Numbered from the stretch's first letter, positions 38,704 through 53,400 are shown. The stretch is 64,000 nucleotides of DNA from Hymenolepis diminuta (GCA_900708905.1 CAADRB010000042.1:921288-985287), one strand, 5' to 3'. Notes: a model not told the origin generated them from the sequence alone. A program made the numbers and translations.

Positions 38704-38728
38704 ACGTGCACGTGCCAATGGTGCACGT
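38704..38728. repeat. 8-bp inverted repeat containing a CACGTG E-box
   Basis: ACGTGCAC at 38704-38711, spacer GTGCCAATG, GTGCACGT at 38721-38728. The left arm overlaps CACGTG at 38709-38714. Confidence 0.55.
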
Positions 38729-41700
38729 AAATTGATGCAACTACATTCTAACGCTTATCTTGGATAGAGGTGAGATATCCTGGAGCCGGCATAGTGGTAT
38801 GAATCTTCACTTTTAAAGTGTTCTCTACCTCAAACGAGTTATATTTCCGTCCAAAATTATGTCATATCTAGACTAAAGCAATTTGAACTTACCAAGAGGC
38901 AGAATATTGTATAGTGACTTTCTCTACTAAACGCTTAATTAACAATAAAATTGGAATATAACTCATTGTCAATGAACTGAATAAAAAGCGAGAAAGTATT
39001 GAGATAAAGACTAACATTAAGGAATGCTAAAATGATACTATCAGTACAAAAAGTGTATGATGGTGTCTATCATCACATTTCTCAAGGAATTTTTATAAGG
39101 CGAATAGGAATGTAAGCCCAAAGGAAGATTGAGTGACTGCGGCTATAACAATCAATATAACGCACATGAATACGAATGAAGTGAGATTAGATTAGGGAGG
39201 CACATAATGACACAATTGATAAGACTGATCACTTACCTCGTTTTTGGTATTAGAAAGCCAAAACGGTTCAGCTAATGTCATTACTACATGTTACTACCAC
39301 TTTCCATGAGAAGTTCTTATCATTCTATCGGAAGCACCCGTTGACTCGTATGTTTTTTCCCAACTACTAGATGGTGATTTTTATTGATTACTCACCACAC
39401 AGACGAAGGACGCAATACGGTCAATTATTTTCCGTGAGCTGTAATTTCTCCTCTTTATCGTAAATACGTTTTAGCTCATTCCGTGTGGACGCTTATCATC
39501 TGCCCCTCGGAATTTTAAATCCTGGCTAACTTCTCGCCTTCTTTCCCAGCCCTTAAGATGTTTAGCTCGCAGGAAGATCGTCAGTTTTTTAAGGACACAT
39601 CTCTTAGAATAATTAACCAGGTTTCTAAAGTAGTTCTACTGACTTAATATGGTGCTACTGTAAGTCGTCTAATCATACAAGCATTGGAGCTTGTGGATAA
39701 GAATTTTATCAGTAATTCAGAGTGTGAATTATGAATTTTGAAACATGAAGCAGTGAATTGCCCATTAAGTTAATGTTCTGCAACTCGAATCCGAAAACTC
39801 CTCTGATGGTCCCTTTTGAATCCTCCCTTTTATCCCTTATTTGTATTTACTTAATCGATTTCATTTACTTTTCTATAATGAAAAATCGAATAATTTTTCC
39901 TATTGCTGTGGGTTATAGTAAAAATATACGCAAACAAGGGCTTTTAAAATACGCAGTCGGTTTTACCGTTGAAGATCCGACTGTTCTGACTGAATCAAAT
40001 ATAAATAATTCATTGGTTTTCCCATTTTGCTAATGCTAAATCGACGTCTAGAGCCGAAAATATTTGCAGAGGTACTTAACACCGCAGATTCTATTAATTA
40101 TTAATGAAGGAAAACCTGGAATAAGTGGAGGTTAGTGAAGGTAAGTGGAATCAATCAATGCCATATGATAATTGTATTAACGGTATTTCAATGCGAAGCA
40201 CTTTTCTAATGTTCGAAAACTCAAGTATTTCTTTGCACGGTTTAGAATCAATGGCATAGCTCATATCAGTAGTATACCCTTTTGGCAGCTCATCTTTTCA
40301 GACTGTTATTATTCGCTACCATTGAGAACTTAAGTAAACAAACTTAATCAGACTTTTTCACTTAAATTTCATTTTTCAATAAATATAATCATTCAATATC
40401 CTTACCTAGTGTGTTTGAAATTCGTCACATTACAATCCTGAAAATGGATAAGCGGTGAGAACTAGTTAAACCACCGAAAAATCATTATATGCATGAGGAA
40501 TCACTTTACTACTACGGCAAACTACAATTCGTTCAATTATTTTAGCAGTAAATGGAATTATATATTAATATAGCCTCCGTGCACTGATAGAGTCATGGAA
40601 TAAATAAGATTGTTCAAAAATAATAAAAAGAAAACAGTATAATTCTAATTCTGTTACGTCCTATTTGATATGGACAATGGTATAAGAGATCGACGAGCCG
40701 CTTGGTAACCCAGTAATGAAATTGTAATTCGCCTTCGTAATGTCATAAAGTCCTGTGTAGTAGGAATGCATTCCTTTTGTTGAATTTTGTCAATTAAAAT
40801 AAGCAATCCTGATCCTGAGTAAAATAAGGTATTATTTTATTTTATTCACACATGTGCTGGCAGTTAAGGTACTCTTCTGTGATCTTAACTACCTTTGAGC
40901 CGAAATTTCATTTGAGTAATTTAACGCATTGATTTTAAACCAGATACTTCAACTTCCATGAACACCTCTTCTTACATTTTCCTTCATACCCTAACGGAAG
41001 TATTTAGAGGACTTCGACCTGCTTTGCGTTTTTCTCAACATTATTTTTTACTAAACATCAGTGTTATTACTGAAGTATGCCTGTCTTCGAAAAAGTGGGA
41101 CATCAAGTCGAACAAGACAAGCAGAGATAGAGAAATTTGTCACTATTTAAAAAACAAAACACACCTTTTTAATAAAATAAAACTAAAAAATACAGCACAA
41201 ACGCCCGCATATCATAATATTTTATTTGAAATTCAAATTGGACATAAATATTCATCCATAGTTATTTAAAATGCTTGGTCTCTGAATTAGTTCAGCAGTT
41301 CTTGACATATGTGTGTATGTATGTATGAATGAACTTCTTTTCTGAACCATCAGCATTAGTAACCGATTTTGAAACAGAGCACTGCGTCAATAACAGGCAC
41401 GCAGTTGAACTTAAAATGTTCTGGAGATTCTTAGAGGAAGTTACTTTTCTTTCATCGTTTAAACAAATATAGAAAGAATAAGTGATGAAACTATTGATCA
41501 TTCACCAGAAATATACAGTAAGAAGGATTGTCCTTTACTATTTGTCTGTCATTAGATAATATCTGTGGGTTTTTTGCTTAAACCTGGAGTTGAGTTAATT
41601 ACATTCACTTTATGAAATACGTTTGTCTTCCCTATCTTGAAACCTCTCTTCGAAATTAGCTCATTATTATTAACCCTTTAGGGCCAGTGAAATCCAGAAA

Positions 41701-43913
41701 TGTGTTTTGATCCACTTAAATAGTTATATGTACGATATTTTATGTGATATTACTTAATACACACTGACCTGTGCCAGTTTATACGTTTTATTGGACATAT
41801 TTTTGTTTTATTCCACAGAGATATTAGGCGTCACTAGCTGGAAAATCAAATACTGAAGATATACGTCTCAGTATCATAATAGAAAGTAGAACTTATAAAA
41901 ATTCATTAACAAAAAATTCTCCTTCAGGCACATCTTCCGTGCATGGAATCCGTCTGAGCTACATTACTGGCTAATCAGGTAGCCAATAAGTCCCATACCC
42001 CATAGCTATGATATGATCAGATATATCTTGTTAATAAAAGAGCATGAAGCCTTCTTCGGGCCAGAAGACTTCTATTTTCTTCCGCTTCATTTTAGCTAGC
42101 GTAGCCATAAAATACCCTGGAGGATGGCCCTGATTTTATACCATTTCACTTGAGACATTAACAGAAAGTTACTTGGGTGTTTAAACAAACTCTAATAGAA
42201 CGAACGATTTATTCCGACATACCATGTACTGACGCATTTTCAATGAGCTCTATATTATATAAACGCCCCGTCAAATTTATATATTCTGCATGTGATGCGC
42301 ATATGCGCAAGAATGTGACTGCTTGAATAATTAACACCCCATGGAGCTTCTTTCTAATTAATGCGTCTGGTAATCTACTTCATTAATTGTTTATCCTCGC
42401 CTGATACTGGAGTCCATACTGGGACCATACTGTGACAGGAGATTATTATCACCTACGTTTGCTAGGTCCCTCATGGTCATAAAAGATATATGTACTATTT
42501 GTAGAGCTTACTAAACAGTATAACCCTTTTCGGTCTACTAAGCACCTTATGTCTCCATCATAAACATCGTTGAGGCGTAATTACTTACTGAAAAGTGGTT
42601 GCGCTGTTATTTTTCGTATTCATCAGGGACAACCGACTTATTGATATTTTAAGTGAGCGTTGTGGAGTGGTTTATTATCAATATTCATTAAACACAAATT
42701 ACAACTCAATTGTTACTTTTATCGTGAAAATTTAAGAGAAAAAGTTCAACGGAACAGTGAATCGAAACGTTTTCTTCTTTTCTCCAGAAACTTGGAGATT
42801 TTCTCCTATTTTAAGACGTCTTCTGTTGTTACCTTTCTTTGATAAACCAAGGCATAAATTTTGGCTGAATTTAGTGTAATTTGCTATAAATTTGTGGTTA
42901 TGACTTGAACTTGCTCGCTGACAGCAGCTTACATATTTGTTTTCTTTTGGTTATTTGCCTAATAAGGTTTTGTAGAATTTTCATTCTGTTGCTTATAATT
43001 ATTATCCTAACAGTAACTATTTGGCATTTATTAGCAATCCAACTTTGTCAATGACACCTTTCTTTAAAATATACTTTATAAACCCTACTAACTATTGATA
43101 GTAGAAAGTTTATTCTTGAAACAATATTCAGTATTTATGCAGTTGAATGATTAAAAGCGTGCTTTCATTACATCGGATGCACTAAATAGTGTAAAGTGTG
43201 GGTTGCTCTGGTGTACTTTGTTTATTTATTATAAAGAATCCTGTTTAACATTACATTAATAGTATGCTCAATATCTTAAGTACTTAATGGAAATAACAGT
43301 ATTTTAGTATTATTATAATTTCTTATTATTACTTTTATAATGCCTAGTTTAATCATTACTTTCTCTACTTAGAAAGTTATAATCTCTACCTCTAGATTGT
43401 TTTGCACTCCAATAAGTGTGGCGAGTTTAATTCAAATCCATTCCTTTGCATTATCACTCTCCGTTTAAGTAATTCGCTTTTCAAGTTTTGATTTGCACTA
43501 GTTTTAAATCTCACCACCAGAGTACATTTTCTTTATCATCCTTCATCTGACGTTTTGTCTATATTCTGTACGAGTAATTTATCAGCACGTCGCATCCTAT
43601 ATGCGCCGTGCATTATTCACCTTCTAATTAGTCGCCCAATGAGGGCATTCGATTCTCTACATAAGAAGTACAAAGATGCAAGAACCCTTGTGTGCGTATG
43701 CATGTGCAACCCCTCCGTATTCATTCACTTATTCAATATCATTTACTGATTCCTGTGCGTTATGTTATTCAGTTCTCCAGGATTCTATTCCATCGTGTGG
43801 GAGCCGTGTAAATTCCTAAAGTATAAGTGTGACTGAGAGGGCAAAATTCGCAATACTCCGTTCCACCTCGGGTATACTTCAAAATACAACAATAAGTATA
43901 AGTAGTCGTGAAA

Positions 43914-43940
43914 ATAAAATTATATAAATAAAATTATATA
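43914..43940 (+). repeat. Tandem duplication of 13 bp
   Basis: ATAAAATTATATA occurs at 43914-43926 and 43928-43940. Confidence 0.8.
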
Positions 43941-44577
43941 TCTGTTTGCAAAGACGTTAATTTCCCTTGTCGTATAAATTCAAATCTTGTTAGTGATCAT
44001 CCGGTGAATGGAATTAGTTGCAAAATAAGGTGTCATAATGCCGAGCATCCATATAGGTTATTATATCTTTAAATATTGATTTTAGCTATTTCCTAATAAT
44101 ATCACGGTTATAATTAAAGAACTGATAAGAGACCGTTAACTGAAAGTCTCAGAGTTTATTTACCTTTGAAAACGAATAATTAACGTGGGATAGTTTTTGT
44201 TACATTAATATTGATAGTCTAGATAATCCCCCTTCATCGGGACAGTCATTAATGAATTACATTCTCCTATAGATATTCATGTTAAAAGGTTAGTGAAACA
44301 ACCCTGGTGTAACTGGATCTCTGTCTTTCCTTTTTCTATACTGAGTCTGAGCAAACTGTAGCCTGGACAGATGTATTATAACAGCAGAATCAGATCTCCC
44401 GGGAGTACCACAGCACAGGAGAGTCATACTTTACAACTGAGCAGTTACAAAGCAAACAAAGGCACCTACATTTCCAACAAAGAAATATCCACTTGAAATG
44501 CAAACTTGCTTTTACTTTAAGTGTCATAATTTTGCTCAGAATAACTCATTGCCATTTAAAGCATTTAGAACTGAAAA

Positions 44578-44589
44578 TTTATTTTTATT
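44578..44589 (-). terminator. Likely poly(A) signals of the C1q gene
   Basis: Two overlapping-context AATAAA hexamers on the minus strand (44584-44589 and 44578-44583), about 96 and 102 nt after the stop codon. Confidence 0.6.
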
Positions 44590-44684
44590 CATTAAATGCA
44601 CGAAATGAAGTTAAAATAAATACAGCATGTTTACTGGATCACATGATAACTGAAACTGGTGAATCCAAACTTGTTGGGTGCTAC

Positions 44685-44900
44685 TTAATTTTGGTCAGTA
44701 GAATATTCAAATAGTAAATGACCAGCAAAAGTTGAGTACATATAACCGTGAAGGTAGAAGGCCGAATCACGAAGCTGCAACCAAACGCATTCATTCTTTT
44801 TCAGTAGCAAGATCGCTTGGTTCGTAGCGGTGGACCAAGGTGCACTATCACTCCAAACATCAAAAATGTGATTTTCATTATGCATGAGACGAACAGCTGC
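44685..44900 (-). CDS. C1q-protein exon 4: second half of the C1q domain and stop
   Basis: Encodes AAVRLMHNENHIFDVWSDSA, then ATNQAILLLKKNECVWLQLR and DSAFYLHGYMYSTFAGHLLF. This matches the C1q end L..N...........S......A.L.L..GD.VWL.L......Y......STFSG.LL. 216 nt, phase 0 in, stop TAA at 44685-44687. Acceptor TTGTAG. Confidence 0.96.
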   Translation of the reverse strand, partial: AAVRLMHNENHIFDVWSDSAPWSTATNQAILLLKKNECVWLQLRDSAFYLHGYMYSTFAGHLLFEYSTDQN

Positions 44901-47385
44901 CTACAAGATGAAGAAGACTTTTAAAAACAATCTAACTACCTTTAAATGGTAAGTAAAAATGTTAACCTGTTTCTTCCCCTGTGCTGAGATTGCGACAATG
45001 AATGAGTAAACGCCACCAACCGGAGCACAAAATTGTCCTTTTTGTTTATCGTAAGCACCACCTACGTTAGTGATAACATTTGACATTATGACACGTTGCC
45101 CCGGTGGCATCTCCTCAATATTTGGTTGCAGACCAGTGAAGAAGGCTACCCGATGTTGATGAGATTGAACTTGATTGACAACTTGTGTTATAACAGTTGG
45201 CCGCATTATAACTCCTGGAAAATGTTGAGACAACATTTTACTAGTTAATGTTGGGGTTCAAAAATCAAATAAACTTTAACGGAGAACGCCATTATTATGA
45301 TGAGTGGGAATATGAAAAGCCCGAATGATTCCAGTTCATTAAATTCAACAGATGCCCGCGTCAATTTTAGATTTGCTGCAATTTTTGCGGTAGTATCTTG
45401 TGACGTCACTTTCATTAAGTGATTGCAAAAGTCTTTTATGATTGACATTTCGTATAGTGCAAGAATCAATTTCTTAACGGATCCAAATCTTAGCTTTCGC
45501 CAGCAACTCAACAACTATAAAGATAGGAGTGAAGCCTTTACTCAATCATTAGTTTAATATGAATTCCTACTTCTATAAAAAATGGAAATTTGATTACAAA
45601 TCATTTGTTTAAAATTAAATCCTTCACTCATTTAACATCCCATACAGTGATCATCTCAGGAGAACCCAATATATTTATATACGATACCTTAGAATCTCAC
45701 TTTCGTCTACCCTCAGTAAATTGTAGCCGTCACATGATGACTCATTTGTCTGCTTAGCCTAAACAGTCGCGGGGCGACTAACAAAGGAGACAAACCCAGA
45801 CAGCTCCCCTAAACTTACCTTATTATGTCTTTAATCACAATTCCACTTACACACGCGCAGCTTAGACATGTATCCCAGCTCTTCTTCCTATAACCCTCTC
45901 CTTTTCCCCTGTGATTGTCCATTACACCCCTGGTCCTTCTTGACTCTTGTTCTTCTGATTTGGGAAAGGTCATTACATCCTGCTAGCCTTAAAATTACTT
46001 TATTTTCAATGGGATATCTTTGTCAGATTTTAAAAAAAACAAATTAATTCGGGATTGAGGCTACTTTAAAGTGCTTTGTTGAAAACAGCACACTTGTCGG
46101 AATCATATTTTCAATATGTATAGTATCGAATATTTTCTTAGGGTCTAACGGATTTAAAATTTAAATTTTGGCGGTTTTCTTTCATAACGTTAAATGAGTT
46201 TCATTCGGGGTGGATACGTCTAAATAACTTACCAGGTATGTTAAATTGCCTGGTGCTTTAGATTGTATGAAATTTGAAGATGTTACTCTGTGTATATATT
46301 TGGTAGTATGATATTCATAGTAGATTATAATATATTTCAACTTCAAGCTCAAATGTTATCGGTGTGTAAATAGCTAAATCGTTTATTGTAGCGGCGAGGC
46401 TTTTCATTGATTGGCTATATCTGTGAATACATATCTCTTTATTTGAACAGAACCACAAAGATTCCTATAAAAGATAAACTATTTAAACTTTTTATGGCAT
46501 TCAAATGCTTTATTTATGCCATTCAATGCACTATTGTAAAATATAAAGCTGTTGTAGCATCTTTTTTTATAACTTTAAATCTTCGGCTGGGTGGTTTTTA
46601 TGCAAATCTGTTCCATATTGGTAGGTGTTAATTCTCGTTGTGAACTTGATGATTTGATCTAATTAAATCAGAGAGCGGGAGAGAGAAAGTTGTATATGCA
46701 TGCCACAAACGTAGAGATTATGCAGTTTTAATTAAAAAATACGGGAGTGTTAAATCAAAACTTGGCACTCGTGAGCCACAAAAGATTTGCTCAATATGGT
46801 TTTAGCAATCGACTGTTTAAATGATTTTCCAACTCAAGAGATACATTACTCTATATAGAAGTCAGATCTTCAGTTTAATATCTAAAGAAACTGTACATCT
46901 TAGTTCAAACTTTAGATAAATAAAATTTTCCTTAACCATTTATTCTAATGAGAGAATTATGGTGAAGATTCTACCCCATGGTGGCTTATATCATAATTAC
47001 CATATTAATAATTGGGATGCATAGGAGAGCTAGTCCTACTAATACCCATGACAAAGTGGGGTTAGTTTAAAAATGTAATATAATAGTTCAAATAGAGGAT
47101 TGCGAAGATGTTAGAAAATATGGTAATTTGTGAACCATACTCTGTTTTTTATTAGACTAAGGATGCTTAGTTCGCTACAACATGACCTAGCGTTCTGAAA
47201 TTCAAACGTCAGATCTTAGTCACTGGTTCTAAATTCCTGATACGGTTCAACCTATCCGAATCGAAAATGTTCTACCCTGTGTAGCTAAACAGCTGATAGC
47301 TGATGCTAATTAGATGGTTTGTTATTCCACTCATTTGGTTCATTTTTCATATTCCTATCTTTGGTTTAGTAGAAGAAAGTTGATA

Positions 47386-47422
<37 letters not shown>

Positions 47423-50400
47423 ACAGTTCAAGACAACTAAATAAATAATTAAAATCAAGGGTCAATAATGTCACGTATAATGTGTATTCGATACGCGCCT
47501 TCTTAATTTAGCAATAATTAAAAATACGCTGTTAAATGTCTGAATAGGATTGTCGTTGCTAAATTACCTACAAAACATCCCTACAGACTTCAGTTTTGAT
47601 ATCGATATCGCTCATAGCAGTGCAAAAAAATTAGCAGTTTTAATCAGGAAAAAACATCTGAATTACGGAAACAGCAAATGAGTTCAATAAGGTTGAAAAT
47701 AAGAAGAGGCAAGAAGTAGGTAATGAAGTCAAGAAAAGAAGAATTTGAATTATATAGGCATTTAGTTATCCAATTTCCAATAAAGAATAGAGTTCGTGAG
47801 TAATGTTTTAATATTCAATCAACTTCATTTGACTCCTAGATTAATGAGTGAAGCTATGACCATCATATTCAGAGCTTGTTAACCATTTGATTTATTTCCG
47901 TGGTTGACAATGACATCTTAACTTATTTGAATCTTACCACAGTCAAAGACATGCGCTAAGACAACGATATTTTTATGATACTAGTGCTCCGCTATGTATA
48001 TATTTGTGTTTAATGAGAATAGCTATCCTTCAAAGTAGCTGTTGTTTTGCTCATTTCTCTTTTGGCGTTTGAGTTGTATTCATCATTATCAGTTCTCTAC
48101 AGCAGTAATAATCCTTAATAAAATAGAGCACTGTTTAATTTTAAATAAAATTTTCCAAATTATATACCAAGAATTAAGTCATATCAGTTTAATTTTTTTC
48201 TGCACACTATTGCGGAACTATTAAGTTTGCCAAAGCAGATTCACCAAAAATACTCTCATAATCGAGAAGATAAGAAAATATCGAGAGAGTGAGAGAGAGC
48301 AGCTAAAGTGGAGATTTATTGCCAGTGGGTGGTGTTGTTATTAGCAGGCGGTTAAGCCAGCGAGCAAACGAGCAGGCGAAAATTGAATAATTTTTTTAGC
48401 TCCAATGCAACTCTGCTTCTCTCTCTCGCTCTTTCCACTCGCAGTACCAGCAACTTCTTTTGCTGTTCCTGCAGCTGCTTGTCTTCCAGGGCGCGCGCGA
48501 ACAATTACAGGGAGAATTAATGGTTCTTTTGCGTGATGCCTCATGTGTGCAGAATGCCTGTGAAAGCCCTGGTCGATCCGAGATCTCTGGGAACTGTGCA
48601 TGTATGTACAAGCCCTCTTATACGTCACGTACGGCGACATGGATTCAGGATACTGTATTTTCTGTTACTACCGCTTCGCAACAAGACCTTGTTTGGGAAT
48701 ATTTTTTGGAATATGCTATATTGTGTGTGAGATTAACATTTGAATTGAAAAGTTAATAATTCTCAACCATATTCAGGATATTCATCAGTATGAAGAAATG
48801 GAGCGAAACAAATAGTAGACGACCGAACTTGAAAAAATTTTCCCTATAAGTAGAAACCGAAGAGTGAAAGTCAGAAAGCAACCAACGGTGGTGGCGACTG
48901 TGTGTGACCAAAGGAGACAGAGAATGCCTAATTACAATCAGGACATCGAGAATGTAAAAAAGTAGACAAAAATAGTCATGTTTAGTAAAGGAGTGTAAAA
49001 TTAATAGAAATGCAGTAGGAAAAGTTTGAAATTAAGGGAAATTTTGAGAAGCCTTCAGCCGAAAGATATGATAGTCCACAAATTCATAGGTCAAAATACC
49101 TCACTCTTTTACCGGGGATAGCCGGAGTAGACATCCTTTTTCGAAATGTTGAGAGCACGCTTAAAAAGCCTTGCCGCAAATGCGAGGAAGTTCATGACCA
49201 GACAGCAAGAATCGACAATCACGAATAAATGTTTACGGTCAGTTTATTCCATGTGTGGTATTCTAACTCACCATAGACGTAATCATTTATAATAAGGATT
49301 GAGTCAAATGTTTAATTTTACGGCCATTTGGACAGCACATATAAAAATCTGTTACAATTGTGTCCTGTTTTAAATAGACACCTAGTTATATCCAAGAAAA
49401 ATGGAATCAGTGTTACCGATGTTTCATTTACAAATGTGATGGATCTACATCCAATAATTGTTGCCGTGGAATGAAGATAATATTGATTCGTTGCCCTCGA
49501 TCAATTGCCAAAACACTTATATTTATCAAAAATCAGTAAAAGTTAGTGTCTCATGATCTGTTGTTTAGCATCTTAACTCAAAATTTTGATTAATACCTAG
49601 GCTTTTTAAATGTGCTTCTCGAAATTTTTCTTGAGAACAAACCCGTAGCCAGAGATTATTTTAAAGGGATGCAAATCTAAGCCTTTAGGACCATGAAAAT
49701 CTATAGGTAGGTTTACTTAATATAAGTGAATGAGTACAAGGGAAATGAAATGTGGCAATGATGAGGATGCGTTGTATACAAACTGGAAAATGCTAGGGAT
49801 ATATACATGGAAGAGTTTATAAGCAATTTAAGCAGTCGTTTTCAAAATCCAGATACCGAGAATTATGGAAACGAATGGGGGATTTGGAAAATGAAGGCTA
49901 CTTCCTGCGTTCCTTCGCCTGGTATTATCTTGGAGACTTTTTTGCCAGGCTAAATATGCTTCATTTGAATGAAAAGAGGCAGAATAAGCGGCATAAACCG
50001 GTGGAAATATCTTTTCATCTACAAGTCGCTGCTGAAAGGCGTTCCATATTTCATTTGCGCTTGTGCCCTCTATGGCATCCCAATCAATAACAATTCCAAC
50101 AGATGTCGACAACAATTCCGGTAGCATAGACTCGAAAGGAAGACAATATTGTGCTCCACTAGTGTTTGGACGAACCATTTCAATTGAACAAGAACCTGCA
50201 AAATCGTCGAGGGTAGCCAATCGATCATTAAATCCATGTTGTCCGACGCGGAGCTCAAGGACGTGGATATCTTCGTAGTCACTTTGCTCCTCCAGGCGCC
50301 AGACAATTGTACTTCGCTCAGGAAGCGTGAAACTAAGCAGCCGCTGGCCCGCCACACGTCTTTTGAAGCGCCGGTCTGAAGCAAAAGACGGAAGGCGTGT

Positions 50401-53400
50401 CAACAATTGCAGATATAAGATAAGAAGGGAATAGGGGTTATGATATTAAAGTAACAGTTTTGATGGAGTAAGAGGCAACATTAGAGAATAGGGAGTATAC
50501 AGAAAAGTGCTAAGCTCATCGAAATTCAGTCCCGATTGTCAGTTACAATTTCATAGAAGTAGAAGCATAAGAAGCTCAAAAATGTCAAAATATGTTCCAT
50601 CACAACGATAAATAAATGAACCACTAAAGACCTGAAAATTGAAGAAGAGGATTTTATTTATTTCCATATGTTGGAGAGAAGAAAAATGAAACAAACATAG
50701 GGCATACAGAGGAGAACCAGCTTTTGAGTGGTAATGCGTAATTAATATTTCCTCGAATTTAATGGCTTTAAAACTTCTCATCTTTTCTTTTCAAATAGTC
50801 ACCAATAGTTATCTGAAATCTAAACCCCTGATCATTATTTATTTTAAAAACCTTATGGTAATATTCAAATTTATTCTAAGGAATTGTTAACTGGAGTAAG
50901 AATAGGAGGAGATAACATAGTTGGCCCGGTTTTAGTATCAGCTGTATTAGTATTGCGTGATCAGAAACATAAAATCTCACTTGATTGAAATTTTAGAAGT
51001 CTACCATTGCAAAGCAAATAATGTTTACAGATTAGCTATATGACATTTAAAATTGTAATTTCATTGAGTAGGAATCGTCCTTGTGGCCAACTGCATCAAA
51101 TAGTTAGAATGCCCTATCTCACTGCGTATAGTAACTTGAATTTAAGAAAAAAATGTATTGAAATTTAATGGTGTTTAACCATTAAAATCAATCAAAAGTT
51201 CAAAAAGTTTTAGACCTGGCGAAATCCAGAATTCAAAGATTTGAATTTTTTGAACATTTGGACATTATGCTACAATGTACAAACCCCAAGTGAAAAAAAT
51301 GTACAACCAGAATTCAATTGAATTAAGATTATTTTTGATATTCTGTCTTTATGCTCAACTTCTACTTGCCCTGCTCCCCTTCATTTCTCTTAAGACAGTT
51401 TAAATTACTCGACATTCAACGCCTTCTCACGATTAGAAATAGGGAAAATATATTGTCCTATCAAGAGTAATTCTGAAATCATTATGTGTGGAGTAAATCA
51501 CTAGCAGACACATAAAGCTCTCATATAATACTATGAGCTTTTATATTGTAATAATTTTAAAATCAAAATGCCTTAAAACCATGTAGTAAGCTAGTAACGT
51601 CTATCTTGATTATTCTAGTAAATTTTAAGTTTAAAACTCAGTGGATTTAAATAACATCGACGATCTCAGTTTGTGAGTGCAGTTGCTTTAATAAATAATT
51701 TGATTTGAAGATCCGTAAGTATATATCCACTAACAAAAAAGTTTTCGATTGTGCGATTATGAGTTGGAAGGCTTTCCTTATGTATTAGTATTACAGTAAT
51801 ATTTGAAAAAGAAAAAGATTTATAGATGATTGATAATGAAACCAAGGACATTTTGAATTTATTCAGAGGATGATTTAACTCGAATAAAATTTGGAACAAC
51901 TTAACTATAATTCGACTATCTGAACATTTGAAGAGAGGTGCAAAGGGTAGGTATGACCGGTCATCCGCTCTGAACATTGAGTATGTGAACATCACGGTGA
52001 CAGCAATCCTATGAATTTCGAGCTAAAATGATCAAATCCTAAAATTTCATTTTAAAGCTATGAATTTAGCTGCAATAAACTCAGTCTCTTATTACAAACA
52101 GAAAACCTAAATTGCTTATCATTCATATAAATTAAAACTCTCATTTTCCGAATTTTTTTCTAATTCTTCCAGTCTTACTTATACATTAATAATCTTACTG
52201 ATTTCCATAAATAAAAAGGGCATTTTCTTCATATTAAGTTGAGATTAAAAATTTTATTCTTATCTTTGAATTTTCCCATTTTTTGATATTTCATCGTAGA
52301 TGTTGCCGAAAAGAGTAACTTATTGACAAAATGAGAGAGTAGAAAGTAATCAGAGGTGGTCTTGTCAACCCATAAAGGCGTGATGATCAGAAAGCTCTCA
52401 ATCAATAAAACGAAGATTTCATGTCGCTTGGCAACTAAATCTCGGTCTTTTGCAATGTGAGGTAAGAAATAATTTCACAATCAAAGTGATTTATCTTCTT
52501 GAACTGGTATTATTATTTAACAATCATTTGGTGAAAAAACACTATAGTTTTTTAGAGAAATTACAAGCATATTATAAACTCATAAAATGTTCTCTAACCA
52601 TGATTCAAACGAAGGTGCAAAGTTAAGGAAATGAATATTTTGTCAAGCGAGTGCTTGGAGCATTGATTCAAACAAGCGTTTATCTAACTCAGTAAAGTCA
52701 CTCTTACGTAACAAAATTGTAATTGTGATAAAATTAGATAAGGTTAGAACCGAACTTTTCTTTGGCCAGTTTTAGCTACTCGAAGACATAGATGCGCAGA
52801 AGTGTTATAGCCAGCCTCTGTTTTATCGGCCAGTCAGTTAACTTTAAAATTTCACTCAGAAATGTGGGGTCAGATTCTGAAATTTGAATTTTGGAATATT
52901 ATGATATGATACTATTGAACATATATTGAGAAAATACAGCAGAACAAAGAGGTCTAGTATTCTGATGAATTACAGGTCTTTTGACATACTAACTTGTATG
53001 CCCTACCCTTGTCTGATGTCCAATTCATCCTCCATTTTACTTTCTAATTTTTGAGTGCTTCCAGTGGTCAAAACTTGCCAAAATCGTTTGTTGGGTTATT
53101 ATTACTAAAAAATTATTTGATTTATAAAACTTAGGTCTGAATCATTTATTAAGGTACACTGTTTGCAACTATCGGTATATGTTTATGTTCTGTAGATATG
53201 AAGATGGCAAGAATTGGATTACCTTAGAAGTCTTCTAAAATTGAACTACCTGAGATGTGTACTTTTTGTAGTAAAATTTGGAACTAGAACTGAATTTTAA
53301 AATAGATATAAATACAAGCCTTGTTCTTCAAAATACATATCCTTACAAAACATCTAGTGCATTACATTAATAAGTCTTCTTTATTAATATCACAAAAGGT

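Larger units (their letters stand above)
33800..44560. other. Intergenic DNA between the C1q and copine genes
   Basis: About 10.8 kb with no supported gene. It contains two dispersed-repeat copies in opposite orientations, hairpins and short tandem repeats. Open frames up to 103 codons (40958-41269) lack motifs or splice context. Confidence 0.6.
45215..49901 (-). other. C1q-gene intron, 4.7 kb
   Basis: Contains a CA/TA microsatellite, a pyrimidine-rich block near 45850-45950 and the GC-richer island at 48290-48670. No further exon is required between exons 2 and 3 by phase. Confidence 0.65.

Noticed and set aside
40958..41269. Plus-strand frame of 103 codons
   Set aside because: No motif, no splice context, and a length expected by chance in 64 kb.
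50070..50384. Second minus-strand frame of 104 codons overlapping the unrecognised exon
   Set aside because: It does not fit the phases of the C1q exons, and its composition looks non-coding. The frame starting RRFKRR is better supported.
51666..51995. Minus-strand frame of 109 codons in the first C1q-gene intron
   Set aside because: No motif, and no acceptor/donor pair that would keep the C1q frame.
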